From: Candidatus Zhuqueibacterota bacterium
Lineage (GTDB): Bacteria; Zhuqueibacterota; Zhuqueibacteria; Oceanimicrobiales; Oceanimicrobiaceae
NCBI GenBank assembly: GCA_029261995.1
Contig: JAJDAF010000047.1
Coordinates: 1 to 62,724, forward strand
Direction of reading: 5' to 3'
Length of the DNA: 62,724 nucleotides
Below, one piece after another: positions 28,009 through 37,598 of this stretch (position 1 is the stretch's first letter; every line of letters begins with the position of its first letter). Below the pieces are notes generated by a model, which was not told the DNA's origin, did no database searches, and saw only the letters and a program-made list of their open reading frames with translations. A program made the translations under genes and the position numbers.

Positions 28009-29125
28009 CGATAGTTGCTCCAGCCAGGAGTTCATTGTAGAGCCCTTCTAGTTCGGAGACAGCCTTGTCGAGGCTGAATTGCTCCAGGACTCTGGTCCGG
28101 GCGCGCTGCCCCATTTTTTTGCGCCTCTTCTGATCACGAGCCAGGGCCAAGATTGCCACCGTAAGTTGCTCAACATTCCTTGGGACGGCCAGCAGGCCGA
28201 TGTCGGCACTATTGAGAACTTCAGGGACTGCCCCAACTCTTGTGGCAATGGTCGGTTTTCCAAAACTCATCGCTTCCAACAACGCGAGTGGAAGTCCTTC
28301 CTGCACGGATGGGAGTACAAAGATGTCTAGGCCTTTGTAAAAGGAGTTCATGTCGTTTACCGTCCCGAGGAATTCGACGTGTGTCGCTACATCGAGCTCG
28401 GCAACTAAGGCCTCCAGAGCATTTCGTAGGGGGCCGTCGCCGGCAATACGCAGGTGCAACGATTGGAATTCGCTGATGGCGTCCTTCAACGCCCGCAGCA
28501 AGTACTCGTGGCCCTTTTCAGGGAATAGACGGGCGGCTACACCGAGTATCGTTTGCTCGCCGGCCGCAGGTTCACTACCTCTGATTGAAGCAGCGGGTGG
28601 GATGCTGATTCCGTTCGTGATGATTCGTATTTTGGCGGCCGGAATTCTCTCGACAGTAACAAGGTGATTCTTGACATCTTGTGCAACAGCTATGATACCC
28701 TTGGAGAAGCGCGTCGCAAGCCGGTTCAGCCTGAATCGGAGGTGTGTTTTGAGTCGATTCTGCTTGAGTTTCCAGGAATCGATGGTGTGATCCGTAGATA
28801 GAATCACGGGCACGCGCGCGACAATGGCGGCGAAGCGCCCAATCACGTCAGCCTCAGAAAGATTGGTATGGACTATTGAGAATCTCCCGGCCCTCAATTC
28901 CCAAACAAGTCTAAAGAATCCTCGAGGGTCGCGTTTGCTCGACATGTTCAAACATTTTGTCCGTATTCCTGCTTCGTGGAATTCGGCAAGAAGATCTTCT
29001 TTGGGCAGGAGATAATATACCGTCACATCGAAGCTCGACTTGTCCAGGAATTTTATTGTCTCCAGCAGCAAACGCTCAGCGCCACCGATTCCGAGGTTGT
29101 TGATAATGTAAGCTATCTTTATCAT
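27995..29125 (-). CDS. Glycosyltransferase family 4
   Basis: A 376-residue GT-B enzyme. The N-terminus reads IAYIINNLGIGGAERLLLE, with the GGAE loop of GT4 proteins; the donor domain begins near LGVAARLFPEKGHEYLL, and the EX7E signature is SVQEGLPLALLEAMSFGKP. It resembles the two neighbouring GT4 genes in plan, and local duplication is likely, but they are well diverged. It overlaps the polymerase gene by 4 bp (ATGA type), so the two are translationally coupled. Confidence 0.88.
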   Translation of the reverse strand: MIKIAYIINNLGIGGAERLLLETIKFLDKSSFDVTVYYLLPKEDLLAEFHEAGIRTKCLNMSSKRDPRGFFRLVWELRAGRFSIVHTNLSEADVIGRFAAIVARVPVILSTDHTIDSWKLKQNRLKTHLRFRLNRLATRFSKGIIAVAQDVKNHLVTVERIPAAKIRIITNGISIPPAASIRGSEPAAGEQTILGVAARLFPEKGHEYLLRALKDAISEFQSLHLRIAGDGPLRNALEALVAELDVATHVEFLGTVNDMNSFYKGLDIFVLPSVQEGLPLALLEAMSFGKPTIATRVGAVPEVLNSADIGLLAVPRNVEQLTVAILALARDQKRRKKMGQRARTRVLEQFSLDKAVSELEGLYNELLAGATIDVKI

Positions 29126-30516
29126 GTTTCGGGCTGGGTTTCGCCATGGGCTATCTGCTTTTCAACCAGCTTGTTGATAACGACAGCAAGTCCAATGAGC
29201 ATAAAGAGCGACACATTAAACTGCTCAGACAAGAAGAGTGCGTGTACAGAGAAGCCGGCCAGCCCCACCCAGACTGCATGAGGATAAAACTGGTTTTGGA
29301 GTTTGGCTCTTGCCAGTCTCCGCCAGCAACGTCTCAGCCTTACAGAGGTCAGCACCAGAATCGCTGAGAACGGGATCAGGCCAATGATTCCTGTTTCTGC
29401 AGCTACCTCAAGGTATGCGTTGTGCGCCACGCGGGTGGGGATCGTCCGACAATAGTCTTGGGAATGTGTGATGAAATTGCCGATTCCTACCCCGAGTATG
29501 GGATTGTCTAGAAACATTTGCATACCACCCGCCAGAATCTTGAGCCTTTGAACGATCGACACATCCGAACGAAGTGTTGCCATCGTCTCAATTCTCTCCA
29601 TTATGGGATTGTTGGGTATCGCCAGGATTGCAGCAACCGTTGCGACAACAGCGAACACGACCCAGGCTTTTCTCACTTGAGACCAGACCAACAAACCCAA
29701 CACGACGATGAGGGCAATGTAACCGCCTCGGGAAAACGTTAAACCGATGGTGATGCACATAGCGATGCCGATGCAAGCTGCCAAAAGTCTCAGAACCCAC
29801 CGTTGTTCTGTCTTAAACAGCGCAAATGTGAATGCGACCAGAGGAATAAGCCTGATGGCAAATGAGTTCGGATCATCGATAAACGTAGTAAGTCTTCCCC
29901 CGTTCTCAGCCATTCCGGACAGTGACACGAAGCTATGGATGCCGTATGCGAGCATGAAGCCGCCTGTCAACACGAGAGCCCACATTAGGAGCCTGACAGA
30001 GTCCCAGGAATCAAGGATGTTGATGATCAGGACGTAGAGAGCTGCATACTTGAAAAACTGCCACATCGAGACAGTGCTATGCTCCCAATTGGAAGCATAG
30101 AGCGCTGAAAAAACCACTATCACCGCAAAGATAACTAAGAGGGAGTTTTGCTCACAACGCAAAAGACACATCTGGCGGCGGTGGAGCAAGTGCAATAGCC
30201 AGGCAAACGCCGTGAGCAGAAACATCGGCAGATATATGCTTTGAAGCGTGCTTGAAGCTACGCCTGAATATGCCAGGACCATAGACATCATGAGGCCGTA
30301 GACCGGACGCATCATCACGGCTGCGACTCCGACCAGGGCGGGCAGGATGAGCAAATAGAGTGGCTTGTCCAGCAGCATCATCACGACCACCACGGTTTGG
30401 GTGGCCAGGACACCAAAGGCAAGCGCGCGGCAGGTTGCCTCGAGCTGTGAGGATGGTGAGGTCAGAAATCCGTAGTGCGTCCGACTATCCAATGATATGG
30501 TTCCGTTGGTTATCAA
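29122..30516 (-). CDS. O-antigen ligase/polymerase family membrane protein (Wzy/WaaL type)
   Basis: A 464-residue inner-membrane protein with about eleven to twelve hydrophobic segments and a large periplasmic loop around residues 310-380, which carries ILAGGMQMFLDNPILGVGIGNF and RVAHNAYLEVAAETGIIGLI. These are the hallmarks of the Wzy_C domain; the HNxYLE motif is the conserved centre. It either polymerises flipped repeat units or ligates the chain to an acceptor. With wzx and wzz next to it, a polymerase role is the better reading. Its start overlaps the methyltransferase-kinase gene by 32 bp. Confidence 0.85.
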   Translation of the reverse strand: MITNGTISLDSRTHYGFLTSPSSQLEATCRALAFGVLATQTVVVVMMLLDKPLYLLILPALVGVAAVMMRPVYGLMMSMVLAYSGVASSTLQSIYLPMFLLTAFAWLLHLLHRRQMCLLRCEQNSLLVIFAVIVVFSALYASNWEHSTVSMWQFFKYAALYVLIINILDSWDSVRLLMWALVLTGGFMLAYGIHSFVSLSGMAENGGRLTTFIDDPNSFAIRLIPLVAFTFALFKTEQRWVLRLLAACIGIAMCITIGLTFSRGGYIALIVVLGLLVWSQVRKAWVVFAVVATVAAILAIPNNPIMERIETMATLRSDVSIVQRLKILAGGMQMFLDNPILGVGIGNFITHSQDYCRTIPTRVAHNAYLEVAAETGIIGLIPFSAILVLTSVRLRRCWRRLARAKLQNQFYPHAVWVGLAGFSVHALFLSEQFNVSLFMLIGLAVVINKLVEKQIAHGETQPET

Positions 30517-32563
30517 GATAGCTGCGGATATATGAAAGAAAGCGCCTGGCCGGCTCCCTTCTCATTTCTGTGTGAAACCGATTGTGGTATGTTAGCAAAT
30601 AGACTAGCAGCAAGTGGTTGACATACCTGGTGTCGATTCCGAACTCAGCGCAGTAATCATTCACGATGGCGCGAGAGTAGTTACTGATTTTGTTTCTGTC
30701 AAAATACAACTGATTGAATTCCTTGGACCCGTCGGAATTTTTCGACTTGAGAAACGCGATGCCTGTGGTCGTCACAAGGTGCAACAAGTCAAAAAGCGGA
30801 ACTGTTGTTTCACCAAAGTTCTCCCAATCCACAACATTGATCTGTTGTTTTGTGACCAGTAAATTGCTGGCGCAATAATCACCGTGCTGAGGGATGGTTT
30901 GAAATGTCTGAGCACCCAGTTCCTCAATTATAGTGGAAACAGTTTTTTGCGCCCTCTCTCGCATGTTCGGCTCATTTTCCCCATAAAGAAGGTGGATTTG
31001 CTGCAAGAATTTTTCTTTGTCAAAAGCGTGTTCCGTCGCATCGACCGTTTGGCGCCGTATTGCCTTGTGGAATTGAATCAGCCAGTCTTTTGCCATATCA
31101 AGGTAGCCAAACAGTAGCGCCTGCTCCTTGGGCGAGTCAGGGTGCCTCAGCAGCCCCAGAATCTCATCCAGACGTTTGCCAGGCAGTGTTTGTTGAACAA
31201 GTATTTTGCAGCCGTTCAGCGTCGCGATATCCATGAATCCTGGAATAGTCTTTCGTAACTCTTCCGGAAGTAATTTGTTTACGGCAGCATAGTTTTCAAC
31301 TTCACGTTCGAGCGCCACGTCGTCTTCTGGCTTCACCTTCACATGCAGGATGGCCGTGTTACCAGAGCAGACGTGAAAACCCAGGGAACCTGAGTTGTTC
31401 TGCGTGAACAACCACAGCTTATCCGCAACGGTCTCATCGATTTGCCATTTAGATGCGTTTTGCTTGATATGTCTAAGAACCTTGCTGGAGCGGGGCTCCG
31501 CATTCAGTTGTGCGAAACACAAGTAGTCGGGAGAAAAATACTGAAAGAGTCTCAACTCAGATAGCACCTTCGCGAAAGCATAGAAAAGTTTTCTTCTGGT
31601 GAGAGGCGCTGCTACATACTTTTCAACAAAATAATCTATTGACTGTTTTTTGAGTTCAAAGATGAGGTTGGGCCTGTTATACCCTGGGATTGGAGAATAG
31701 AATGTCGTCCGTGAGTAACCTGCCTGAGACAGGAGCCTGCGGTAGCCACCCAATGAATAGGTGTAGGCTCTGTAGGGTTTCTTCAGCCGCACGTTGGTGT
31801 AGAGATTTGCGAGTGGCCTGGGAAGCAGCGAAGTGTACTTCAGGTTTGTATGGTCCAGACGCCCAAGAAAGAAATTGTAGCCCACTCGATTCTCAATTCC
31901 AATATACAGATATCCGCCGGGTTTGAGAATCTTTCTAATCTTCCTAAGGGCTTCGAGTTGCAGTTCATCGGGCCGCATGCCATTTTCGGGCATCCCTACC
32001 CACTCAAGGACCCCATTCATTACGACCAGATCGAAGCTATTTTCGGCGAATGGCAGGTTAAGAAGGTTCGCTCGCGCCAGCTTTATGTTCTGGCAACCTT
32101 CCTGATTGAACCTAATTCTGCTGAATTCAAGCCTCTCCGGAACAGTCTCGATTGCGTGTATTGTGTCATAATATCTTGAGAGGGAGTGCGAAATCGTACC
32201 CATGCCTGCCCCGATATCCAGCACCACAGCTTGCTTGGGTATATCCAGCAACAAATGCCAATTAGCCCTGTTAAGGTCGTCAAGAAAGGAGAATACCTCC
32301 GCTCCGCGGTTCGAGACGGAAAGCTCTTCGCGCAGGACATCCTTCCAGTACCTGTTTCGGCTCTCAAGGTTAATACGAACCATCACATCCTGCGTTACCT
32401 CTCCCCAGTATGCATAATCTTCGCTGAATTGTGGGATTCCCTTTGACACTGTAATTGATGTATTGCACTGACTACAAACAAGAGCTTCGGTTTCGCTCTT
32501 CAGTAAAACGCCGCATTGCGTGCAAATGTATGCTGCCTCACTTGACATATTCGGATTACTCAA
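30485..32563 (-). CDS. Methyltransferase fused to an APH-like kinase, with zinc ribbon
   Basis: A 692-residue cytoplasmic three-part protein. A zinc ribbon lies at the N-terminus (Cys 14, 17, 30, 33). A class I SAM methyltransferase follows, with AVVLDIGAGMGTISHSL (about 112-128), AIETVPERLEF and FDLVVMNGVLEWVG. The C-terminal part (about 390-690) is an aminoglycoside-phosphotransferase/choline-kinase-like domain: HGDYCASNLLV (about 560-570) supplies the catalytic Asp and Asn, and INVVDWENFG (about 575-584) the metal-binding Asp. It lies 14 bp after wzx and overlaps wzy. By analogy with WbdD, which methylates and phosphorylates the O-antigen end, a glycan-capping or glycan-decorating role is possible; this is inference. 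Confidence 0.82.
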   Translation of the reverse strand: MSNPNMSSEAAYICTQCGVLLKSETEALVCSQCNTSITVSKGIPQFSEDYAYWGEVTQDVMVRINLESRNRYWKDVLREELSVSNRGAEVFSFLDDLNRANWHLLLDIPKQAVVLDIGAGMGTISHSLSRYYDTIHAIETVPERLEFSRIRFNQEGCQNIKLARANLLNLPFAENSFDLVVMNGVLEWVGMPENGMRPDELQLEALRKIRKILKPGGYLYIGIENRVGYNFFLGRLDHTNLKYTSLLPRPLANLYTNVRLKKPYRAYTYSLGGYRRLLSQAGYSRTTFYSPIPGYNRPNLIFELKKQSIDYFVEKYVAAPLTRRKLFYAFAKVLSELRLFQYFSPDYLCFAQLNAEPRSSKVLRHIKQNASKWQIDETVADKLWLFTQNNSGSLGFHVCSGNTAILHVKVKPEDDVALEREVENYAAVNKLLPEELRKTIPGFMDIATLNGCKILVQQTLPGKRLDEILGLLRHPDSPKEQALLFGYLDMAKDWLIQFHKAIRRQTVDATEHAFDKEKFLQQIHLLYGENEPNMRERAQKTVSTIIEELGAQTFQTIPQHGDYCASNLLVTKQQINVVDWENFGETTVPLFDLLHLVTTTGIAFLKSKNSDGSKEFNQLYFDRNKISNYSRAIVNDYCAEFGIDTRYVNHLLLVYLLTYHNRFHTEMRREPARRFLSYIRSYLDNQRNHIIG

Positions 32564-32577
32564 GTTTTGTATGTTGC

Positions 32578-34071
32578 TTACACAATAGTTGAACCTCTTG
32601 GATTAAGCCTGCGGAAAAAATCCGACAATGATGCTCGGTTCTTTTCGTCGATGAGCCCAAACCGAACTCCCAATCCCCAAAACATGGTACAGAAAAGGAT
32701 GGACGCAAAGGCTAAGTGCGGAAAGGCCTCCAGAGCAAGTACTACGACCGTTACCTTGGCTACCATTGTGCATAGCGCTGCGAGCAGAATGACTTTTCCC
32801 ATTAGCGGCCAGGGCAGTAAATCTATCCAGGTCGTCTTTAGGACTGTTTTTGTCCGTTTGAGTTGCAGGAATGCCGTCAAGTACAGGGAACTGACAACGA
32901 CGACCGGCGGAGCATAGAGTCCGAAAAAGCGAATGGCTGGAAACATCAGAATGGCTGCCACCAAAAAACTGATGAGACCTGCTTTTAAGATGTATCGGGT
33001 TGCTCCGAACGCTCTGAGCACAACGCCATAATTTGTGATTTGCCTCGGAATCAAAAACAGAAAAACGACAAAAATTCCGACGCTGGATTCGTACTTGTCG
33101 GTGAACAGGAAAGTTATCAGCTCTCGAGCAAATACGACTGCAAAGATGCACAGCGGTAATCCGATGATGCTTAGAGAGCCGGCTGCACGTCCCCAGAGTT
33201 CGTGAACTTTGTCCAAAGCGTTGTCTTGATGAAACTGCGATATCTTTGGGATGGTCACATTGACGACGGGCTCGAATATCAGAGAAACAAGAGGTAGCTG
33301 AAAGCAGCCGACAATATAAATGGCATAGACTTCGGGACCATAATAAGCGGACACAAAGAATTTATCAATCCACGTGTTCAGAATCACAAAAACTGTGGCT
33401 ATCCCAAATGGTAGCGCGTAGTCCATCTGAGTTCGAAAGAACGACCAATTCACCCGCGTCGAACACAAGCCATAGTTTTTGACCAAATAGCCTACCAGGA
33501 CAAGTACTCTCACCAAGGAAATAAACATCAGCGCACCGACAAGGAATCCGATTTCTTGATAGAAGTATGAGATACCTACAAGTAGAATGAATCTTCCGAA
33601 GCCCGTAAGGAATATAATCTGCGACGCTCTAACAGACTTCTCTTCGACAATCAGAAGCAACTCTAGAATTGTCGAAATGATCATACAGCAGACATACACG
33701 CTGATCCACGGAAGGTATACTTCTATTTCAGGACTGCCGAGGTAGTTGACGATGTGGCTCCCGAAGGCGAGTACGGCTACCACGAAGAAAAAGCCAACGC
33801 AAACCAAAAAATAGAAAGTCTGATTTAATAGCTCCTTCCGTCTGGCAGTGTTGCGCGGATAGAAGTAGAGGATGCTGTGGGAGATGCCAAGTTGAAGAAT
33901 TGGGTGAAATGTGTGGAACAACAACATGAGTTGCTGAAACTGCCCGTATTGCTTCAGCGAGTACGTCCTCACGAGAACGATGGGAATGCAAAAGGTAAAC
34001 AGGAACGCTGCGGCACGTCCAGCCATTAAGGACAAGGCCTGATGTGATAAAGGTGCGCCCATGGCTGACAA
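32578..34071 (-). CDS. Wzx-type polysaccharide flippase
   Basis: A 497-residue inner-membrane protein with about 13-14 hydrophobic segments and no soluble domain, the size and plan of the MOP-superfamily oligosaccharide flippases. The N-terminal segment (SLMAGRAAAFLFTFCIPIVLVRTYSLKQYGQF region, about 12-42) has the conserved R-x-x-S/G-x-x-x-Y/F-G pattern. It moves the lipid-linked repeat unit to the periplasmic face. It begins 2 bp after the wzz stop and is followed after 14 bp by the methyltransferase-kinase gene. Confidence 0.87.
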   Translation of the reverse strand: MSAMGAPLSHQALSLMAGRAAAFLFTFCIPIVLVRTYSLKQYGQFQQLMLLFHTFHPILQLGISHSILYFYPRNTARRKELLNQTFYFLVCVGFFFVVAVLAFGSHIVNYLGSPEIEVYLPWISVYVCCMIISTILELLLIVEEKSVRASQIIFLTGFGRFILLVGISYFYQEIGFLVGALMFISLVRVLVLVGYLVKNYGLCSTRVNWSFFRTQMDYALPFGIATVFVILNTWIDKFFVSAYYGPEVYAIYIVGCFQLPLVSLIFEPVVNVTIPKISQFHQDNALDKVHELWGRAAGSLSIIGLPLCIFAVVFARELITFLFTDKYESSVGIFVVFLFLIPRQITNYGVVLRAFGATRYILKAGLISFLVAAILMFPAIRFFGLYAPPVVVVSSLYLTAFLQLKRTKTVLKTTWIDLLPWPLMGKVILLAALCTMVAKVTVVVLALEAFPHLAFASILFCTMFWGLGVRFGLIDEKNRASLSDFFRRLNPRGSTIV

Positions 34072-34073
34072 CC

Positions 34074-35342
34074 CTATTTGTTGTCAGTCTTGCGGAACAG
34101 CCTTCGTATGTCACCGCTCAAGGCCAAGTAAATATCCTGTAGCTTTTCATGGTTCGCATCGTTGCGTGTCTGAAGCGACCGGATGTGTTCTATCGAGAAA
34201 GCAAGGATGAGACTGAAAGCGATGCTGACAAAACCAGCTAGTAGGGTGAGTAAAGCTCTTTTAGGCTTGCTGCGCCGAATTGGGAGAACGGCGGGATCCA
34301 GAACCTGTACAGTTGGGCTATCCTTCGCTTCCTGGATTTTTGCTTGTTCGTACTGCGGCAACATGAATTCAAGGATTTTTTGCTGCACAGTGACCTCTCT
34401 GAAAAGTCTCAGGTATCTAAGGCCAATGTCGGGAGCTTGGCTCAAAGGAAGAAACAGGCGGGAACTGTGCACTGCGCTCACAGAGTCGGCCGCAAGTACT
34501 ATGGGTTCGCCAGTCGTCATCTGTTCATATTTCCTTCGAAGTTCGTTCAATTCTGTTCGAGCCTGTACAAATTGCTGATGAGAGCTACTCACGAAGTCAG
34601 TCATTACAGCTACCTCTACTTCCTTGGCTGTAATTTCTGCCTGAATCCCCGCCGCAGCCTGTATCGTGGCTTGCATTTGCTCCGTAAGTGCTATGACACC
34701 GTGGGTCTCCTGGAACACTCTTAACTCATCCTCTGCCGTCTTCAAATCGGTAAGGTTCTGGAGGTAACGTCTTTCAATGAAGATTCGGTGATTTCTTGCG
34801 TGCTCCGTTTTCAACTCCCGGTTCAGGCTATCCAATTCCTGGATGAAGGCGTTTGTCATATCCCGGGCAAGCTTTCTCGCTTCAGTTTCTTCGTGATCAG
34901 TGGGAAGGAATTTGGTTGTTGCTTGCGCCGTTAGTCTGATGGTTAGATCCTCGTTGAGTTCTACCGCTACCGCTTCTCTAAGGGCGCCTACTGTGTCTTC
35001 GATGTTGTCCGCGTTGTATCGTTCCACCAAGGAAAATTCTTTTACGATTCGCTCCATGACTGTGCGACTGTTAAGAATGGCAATAAAAGTGTACGTTGCT
35101 TCGGATACACCGCCAAAGCCGAAGCTAGGAATTGGCAGACTGGACAAAAGCGAAGATAAACCCAGGTTCGAGTCGTCTCCGGTCGGGCTAAGAATTGATG
35201 TGTGAGCGCTAAACGTCTTTGGCATTATCAGCGAGAACCCGGCTGTAAGAAAAGCAACAACCAGAAAGTTAATGATGATTAGCTTCCGCCATTTCGTGAT
35301 AATGTGTAAGTAGTTGATTGCACTTGATTCGGAGTTATTCAT
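34074..35342 (-). CDS. Wzz-family polysaccharide chain-length determinant
   Basis: A 422-residue inner-membrane protein. A first membrane segment lies near residues 20-40 (LIIINFLVVAFLTAGFSLI), followed by the P-x-x-F proline region (MPKTFSAHTSI). The long periplasmic part contains a coiled coil (about 160-250). The second membrane segment has the proline-rich approach (PAVLPIRRSKPKRALL, then LLAGFVSIAFSLILAF). It controls the length of the polymer made by Wzy. There is no fused or adjacent Wzc-type tyrosine kinase. I chose ATG 35342; the frame remains open to 35399. A truncated relative lies just upstream. Confidence 0.85.
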   Translation of the reverse strand: MNNSESSAINYLHIITKWRKLIIINFLVVAFLTAGFSLIMPKTFSAHTSILSPTGDDSNLGLSSLLSSLPIPSFGFGGVSEATYTFIAILNSRTVMERIVKEFSLVERYNADNIEDTVGALREAVAVELNEDLTIRLTAQATTKFLPTDHEETEARKLARDMTNAFIQELDSLNRELKTEHARNHRIFIERRYLQNLTDLKTAEDELRVFQETHGVIALTEQMQATIQAAAGIQAEITAKEVEVAVMTDFVSSSHQQFVQARTELNELRRKYEQMTTGEPIVLAADSVSAVHSSRLFLPLSQAPDIGLRYLRLFREVTVQQKILEFMLPQYEQAKIQEAKDSPTVQVLDPAVLPIRRSKPKRALLTLLAGFVSIAFSLILAFSIEHIRSLQTRNDANHEKLQDIYLALSGDIRRLFRKTDNK

Positions 35343-35432
35343 TTTGTAGAACGTTGGTGTGTTTAGGTTGCGTTTCCCTGGCCAGCAATCTGCCCACAAG
35401 CAGGTTCAGGTTGCCAGTAGGGATGGAAAGAT

Positions 35433-35609
35433 TCAGCCATCATCCTGGCTTGGCGGAAACATGGTGGCGCTGGCGGTAAACGTCTTTGGCATCATCAGGC
35501 TGTAGCCGGCGGCGAGGAAGCAAACGACAAACCAAACCTTGATGAGAAACTTGCGCCACTTAACCAGAATGTCCAGGTAATCTATGAATTGGGGTTGTTG
35601 TTCTTGCAT
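35433..35609 (-). pseudogene. Truncated second copy of wzz (first 58 codons)
   Basis: From ATG 35609 the minus strand encodes FIDYLDILVKWRKFLIKVWF and then FLAAGYSLMMPKTFTASAT, ending at TGA (35433-35435) after 58 residues. The intact neighbour has the matching INYLHIITKWRKLIIINF and FLTAGFSLIMPKTFSAHTS. So the N-terminal cytoplasmic, membrane and proline-motif parts are kept and the whole periplasmic domain is missing. It may be a remnant of an older wzz displaced by recombination. It could still be translated, giving a one-helix membrane peptide. The DUF2442-like gene ends 9 bp upstream. Confidence 0.8.
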
Positions 35610-35618
35610 TGTCTCGAC

Positions 35619-36093
<475 letters not shown>

Positions 36094-36151
36094 CCCTCAA
36101 AACAGTCGGCATCATATCTCCCGTAGGCCTTCTGGATCAAATTATTGGAAC

Positions 36152-37435
36152 CTACAAAGCATCAATTGCCCGCAGCGCGATTAACAGACTTGAGGCCTGC
36201 CCTACAATCACCGCAACTTCCCGAATGCCAAAATCCTGCTTCTTGGGCACAAAAACTGTATCTCCCGGACCGACCGGCACATCTTTGCCTTTTTCACGAA
36301 TGTCACTGTCGTGCCGATAGACCCGCGCCTTGTCGGGACTGTTTGCCTGGAACATCGCACCGGCAAACCCAAGGTAGTCCTGTGCAGTCAAGCCGGGCAC
36401 GTAGGGATAGGTCCCGGGCTGCTGTACCGCGCCGATGACGTAGACATCTTCCTTGCGCTGCGGCACTTTTACCACGTCGCCGTCCTGCAAAGCAAGTTCG
36501 GCGTGGCCGTTGCTTTGACCGTTGAGGTAGGGGAACACCGGGATGATGTCAACCTGGCCATTGGTTGCGCCTTTTCTCTCGACATATATGTTGCTGAGAT
36601 CAGCGCGTCGGGTCAGTGCATCCACGCGCAGAAGGAAATCTGTAATGGTCTCGCCTTGTGCAAGCTGGTAGGCGCCTGGATCGTTAACCGTACCTTCGAC
36701 ATGAACCGTGCCCTGTTTCAGATCAATGGCGGGAACGTGCACAACATCGCCGCCGCGCAGAGGGAGGTTGGCTTGCAGATCGCCGAGCTTGGTGTATTTG
36801 TGCAGGTCAACGTTGTCGTGGCTGCCATCGAGATGCCTGATTTCGACACCGCGCTCAAACGCCCAGGAAGTGAGCCCGCCCGCCTGCGCAATGAGGTCTG
36901 ACACGCGATGCACGGCCAGGGCTTCGTAGGGACCGGGCTGCATGACTTGCCCTGTTACGTGCACACGTATTTGTCGAACACGGGCAAGGTTTACGGAGAC
37001 GGTCGAGTTGCGGTACTTCGAGCCGGCGGCTTCGGTGACCAGCGTCTGCACTTCGGTCAGGGATTTGCCATCCACATCGATGGCGCCGATCGTGGCGATG
37101 ATGAGTTTGCCGGACGGCGACACCTGAGCGGGAATGCTGTTTTCCAATGCCGACCAGATGGTGATCAGGAAAGCATCGCCTGGTCCGACAACGTAACTGT
37201 CTGGGTCAATGGCGCCCTCCAGAGCCTGAGTCTCCAGGTCGAAGGGGATCTGTGCTTTCTTCTGTCTTAACAGGTCCAGTCCGTTTTTGTCCAGCAGAGA
37301 CTTCCTGGTTGGCAGGCGGAAATCTCTATCCTGGTCGAGTTGTTTGCGTTGTGGAAGTTCGCGGGTCTGGGCAGGCAGGAGAGAAACGCTAGCCAATACC
37401 AGAGCCACTATGCAGGCTGTAGTCTTTTTTATCAT
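36152..37435 (-). CDS. Wza-like polysaccharide export protein with SLBB domains
   Basis: A 427-residue exported protein. The signal peptide ends near LLPAQ; there is no lipobox Cys. The Poly_export domain is at about 75-160 (YVVGPGDAFLITIWSALE, SPSGKLIIATIGAIDVDG). Three SLBB units follow: VHVTGQVMQPGPYEAL, VHVEGTVNDPGAYQLA and VYVIGAVQQPGTYPYV. A hydrophobic C-terminal end (about 405-425) could be a membrane anchor. It forms the outer-envelope exit channel for the polymer. ATG 37435 gives the better signal peptide; the frame is open to 37453. Confidence 0.88.
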   Translation of the reverse strand: MIKKTTACIVALVLASVSLLPAQTRELPQRKQLDQDRDFRLPTRKSLLDKNGLDLLRQKKAQIPFDLETQALEGAIDPDSYVVGPGDAFLITIWSALENSIPAQVSPSGKLIIATIGAIDVDGKSLTEVQTLVTEAAGSKYRNSTVSVNLARVRQIRVHVTGQVMQPGPYEALAVHRVSDLIAQAGGLTSWAFERGVEIRHLDGSHDNVDLHKYTKLGDLQANLPLRGGDVVHVPAIDLKQGTVHVEGTVNDPGAYQLAQGETITDFLLRVDALTRRADLSNIYVERKGATNGQVDIIPVFPYLNGQSNGHAELALQDGDVVKVPQRKEDVYVIGAVQQPGTYPYVPGLTAQDYLGFAGAMFQANSPDKARVYRHDSDIREKGKDVPVGPGDTVFVPKKQDFGIREVAVIVGQASSLLIALRAIDAL

Positions 37436-37519
37436 AGATGATAGCTGTGCCAAAGTGATGTCTTTACAAGGACATCAAATTTAGCAAAACTTTCATATTA
37501 TTGCAAGGTAATTTGTGGA

Positions 37520-37573
37520 AGATAGTGGATAGTAAGGTGTTGCTTCCATCTACCATCTACTATCCACTATTTG
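37520..37573. repeat. Heptanucleotide repeats forming an inverted repeat
   Basis: Units agatagt, ggatagt (37520-37533), then ccatcta, ccatcta, ctatcca, ctatttg (37546-37573). The two groups are complementary: atagtggatagta (37522-37534) pairs with tactatccactat (37558-37570), a 13-bp perfect stem. It lies in the 163-bp gap between the dehydrogenase and wza genes and would form a strong hairpin in the mRNA. Confidence 0.7.
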
Positions 37574-37598
37574 TCTAAGTCCGGCCGCAGGTGTGCAT

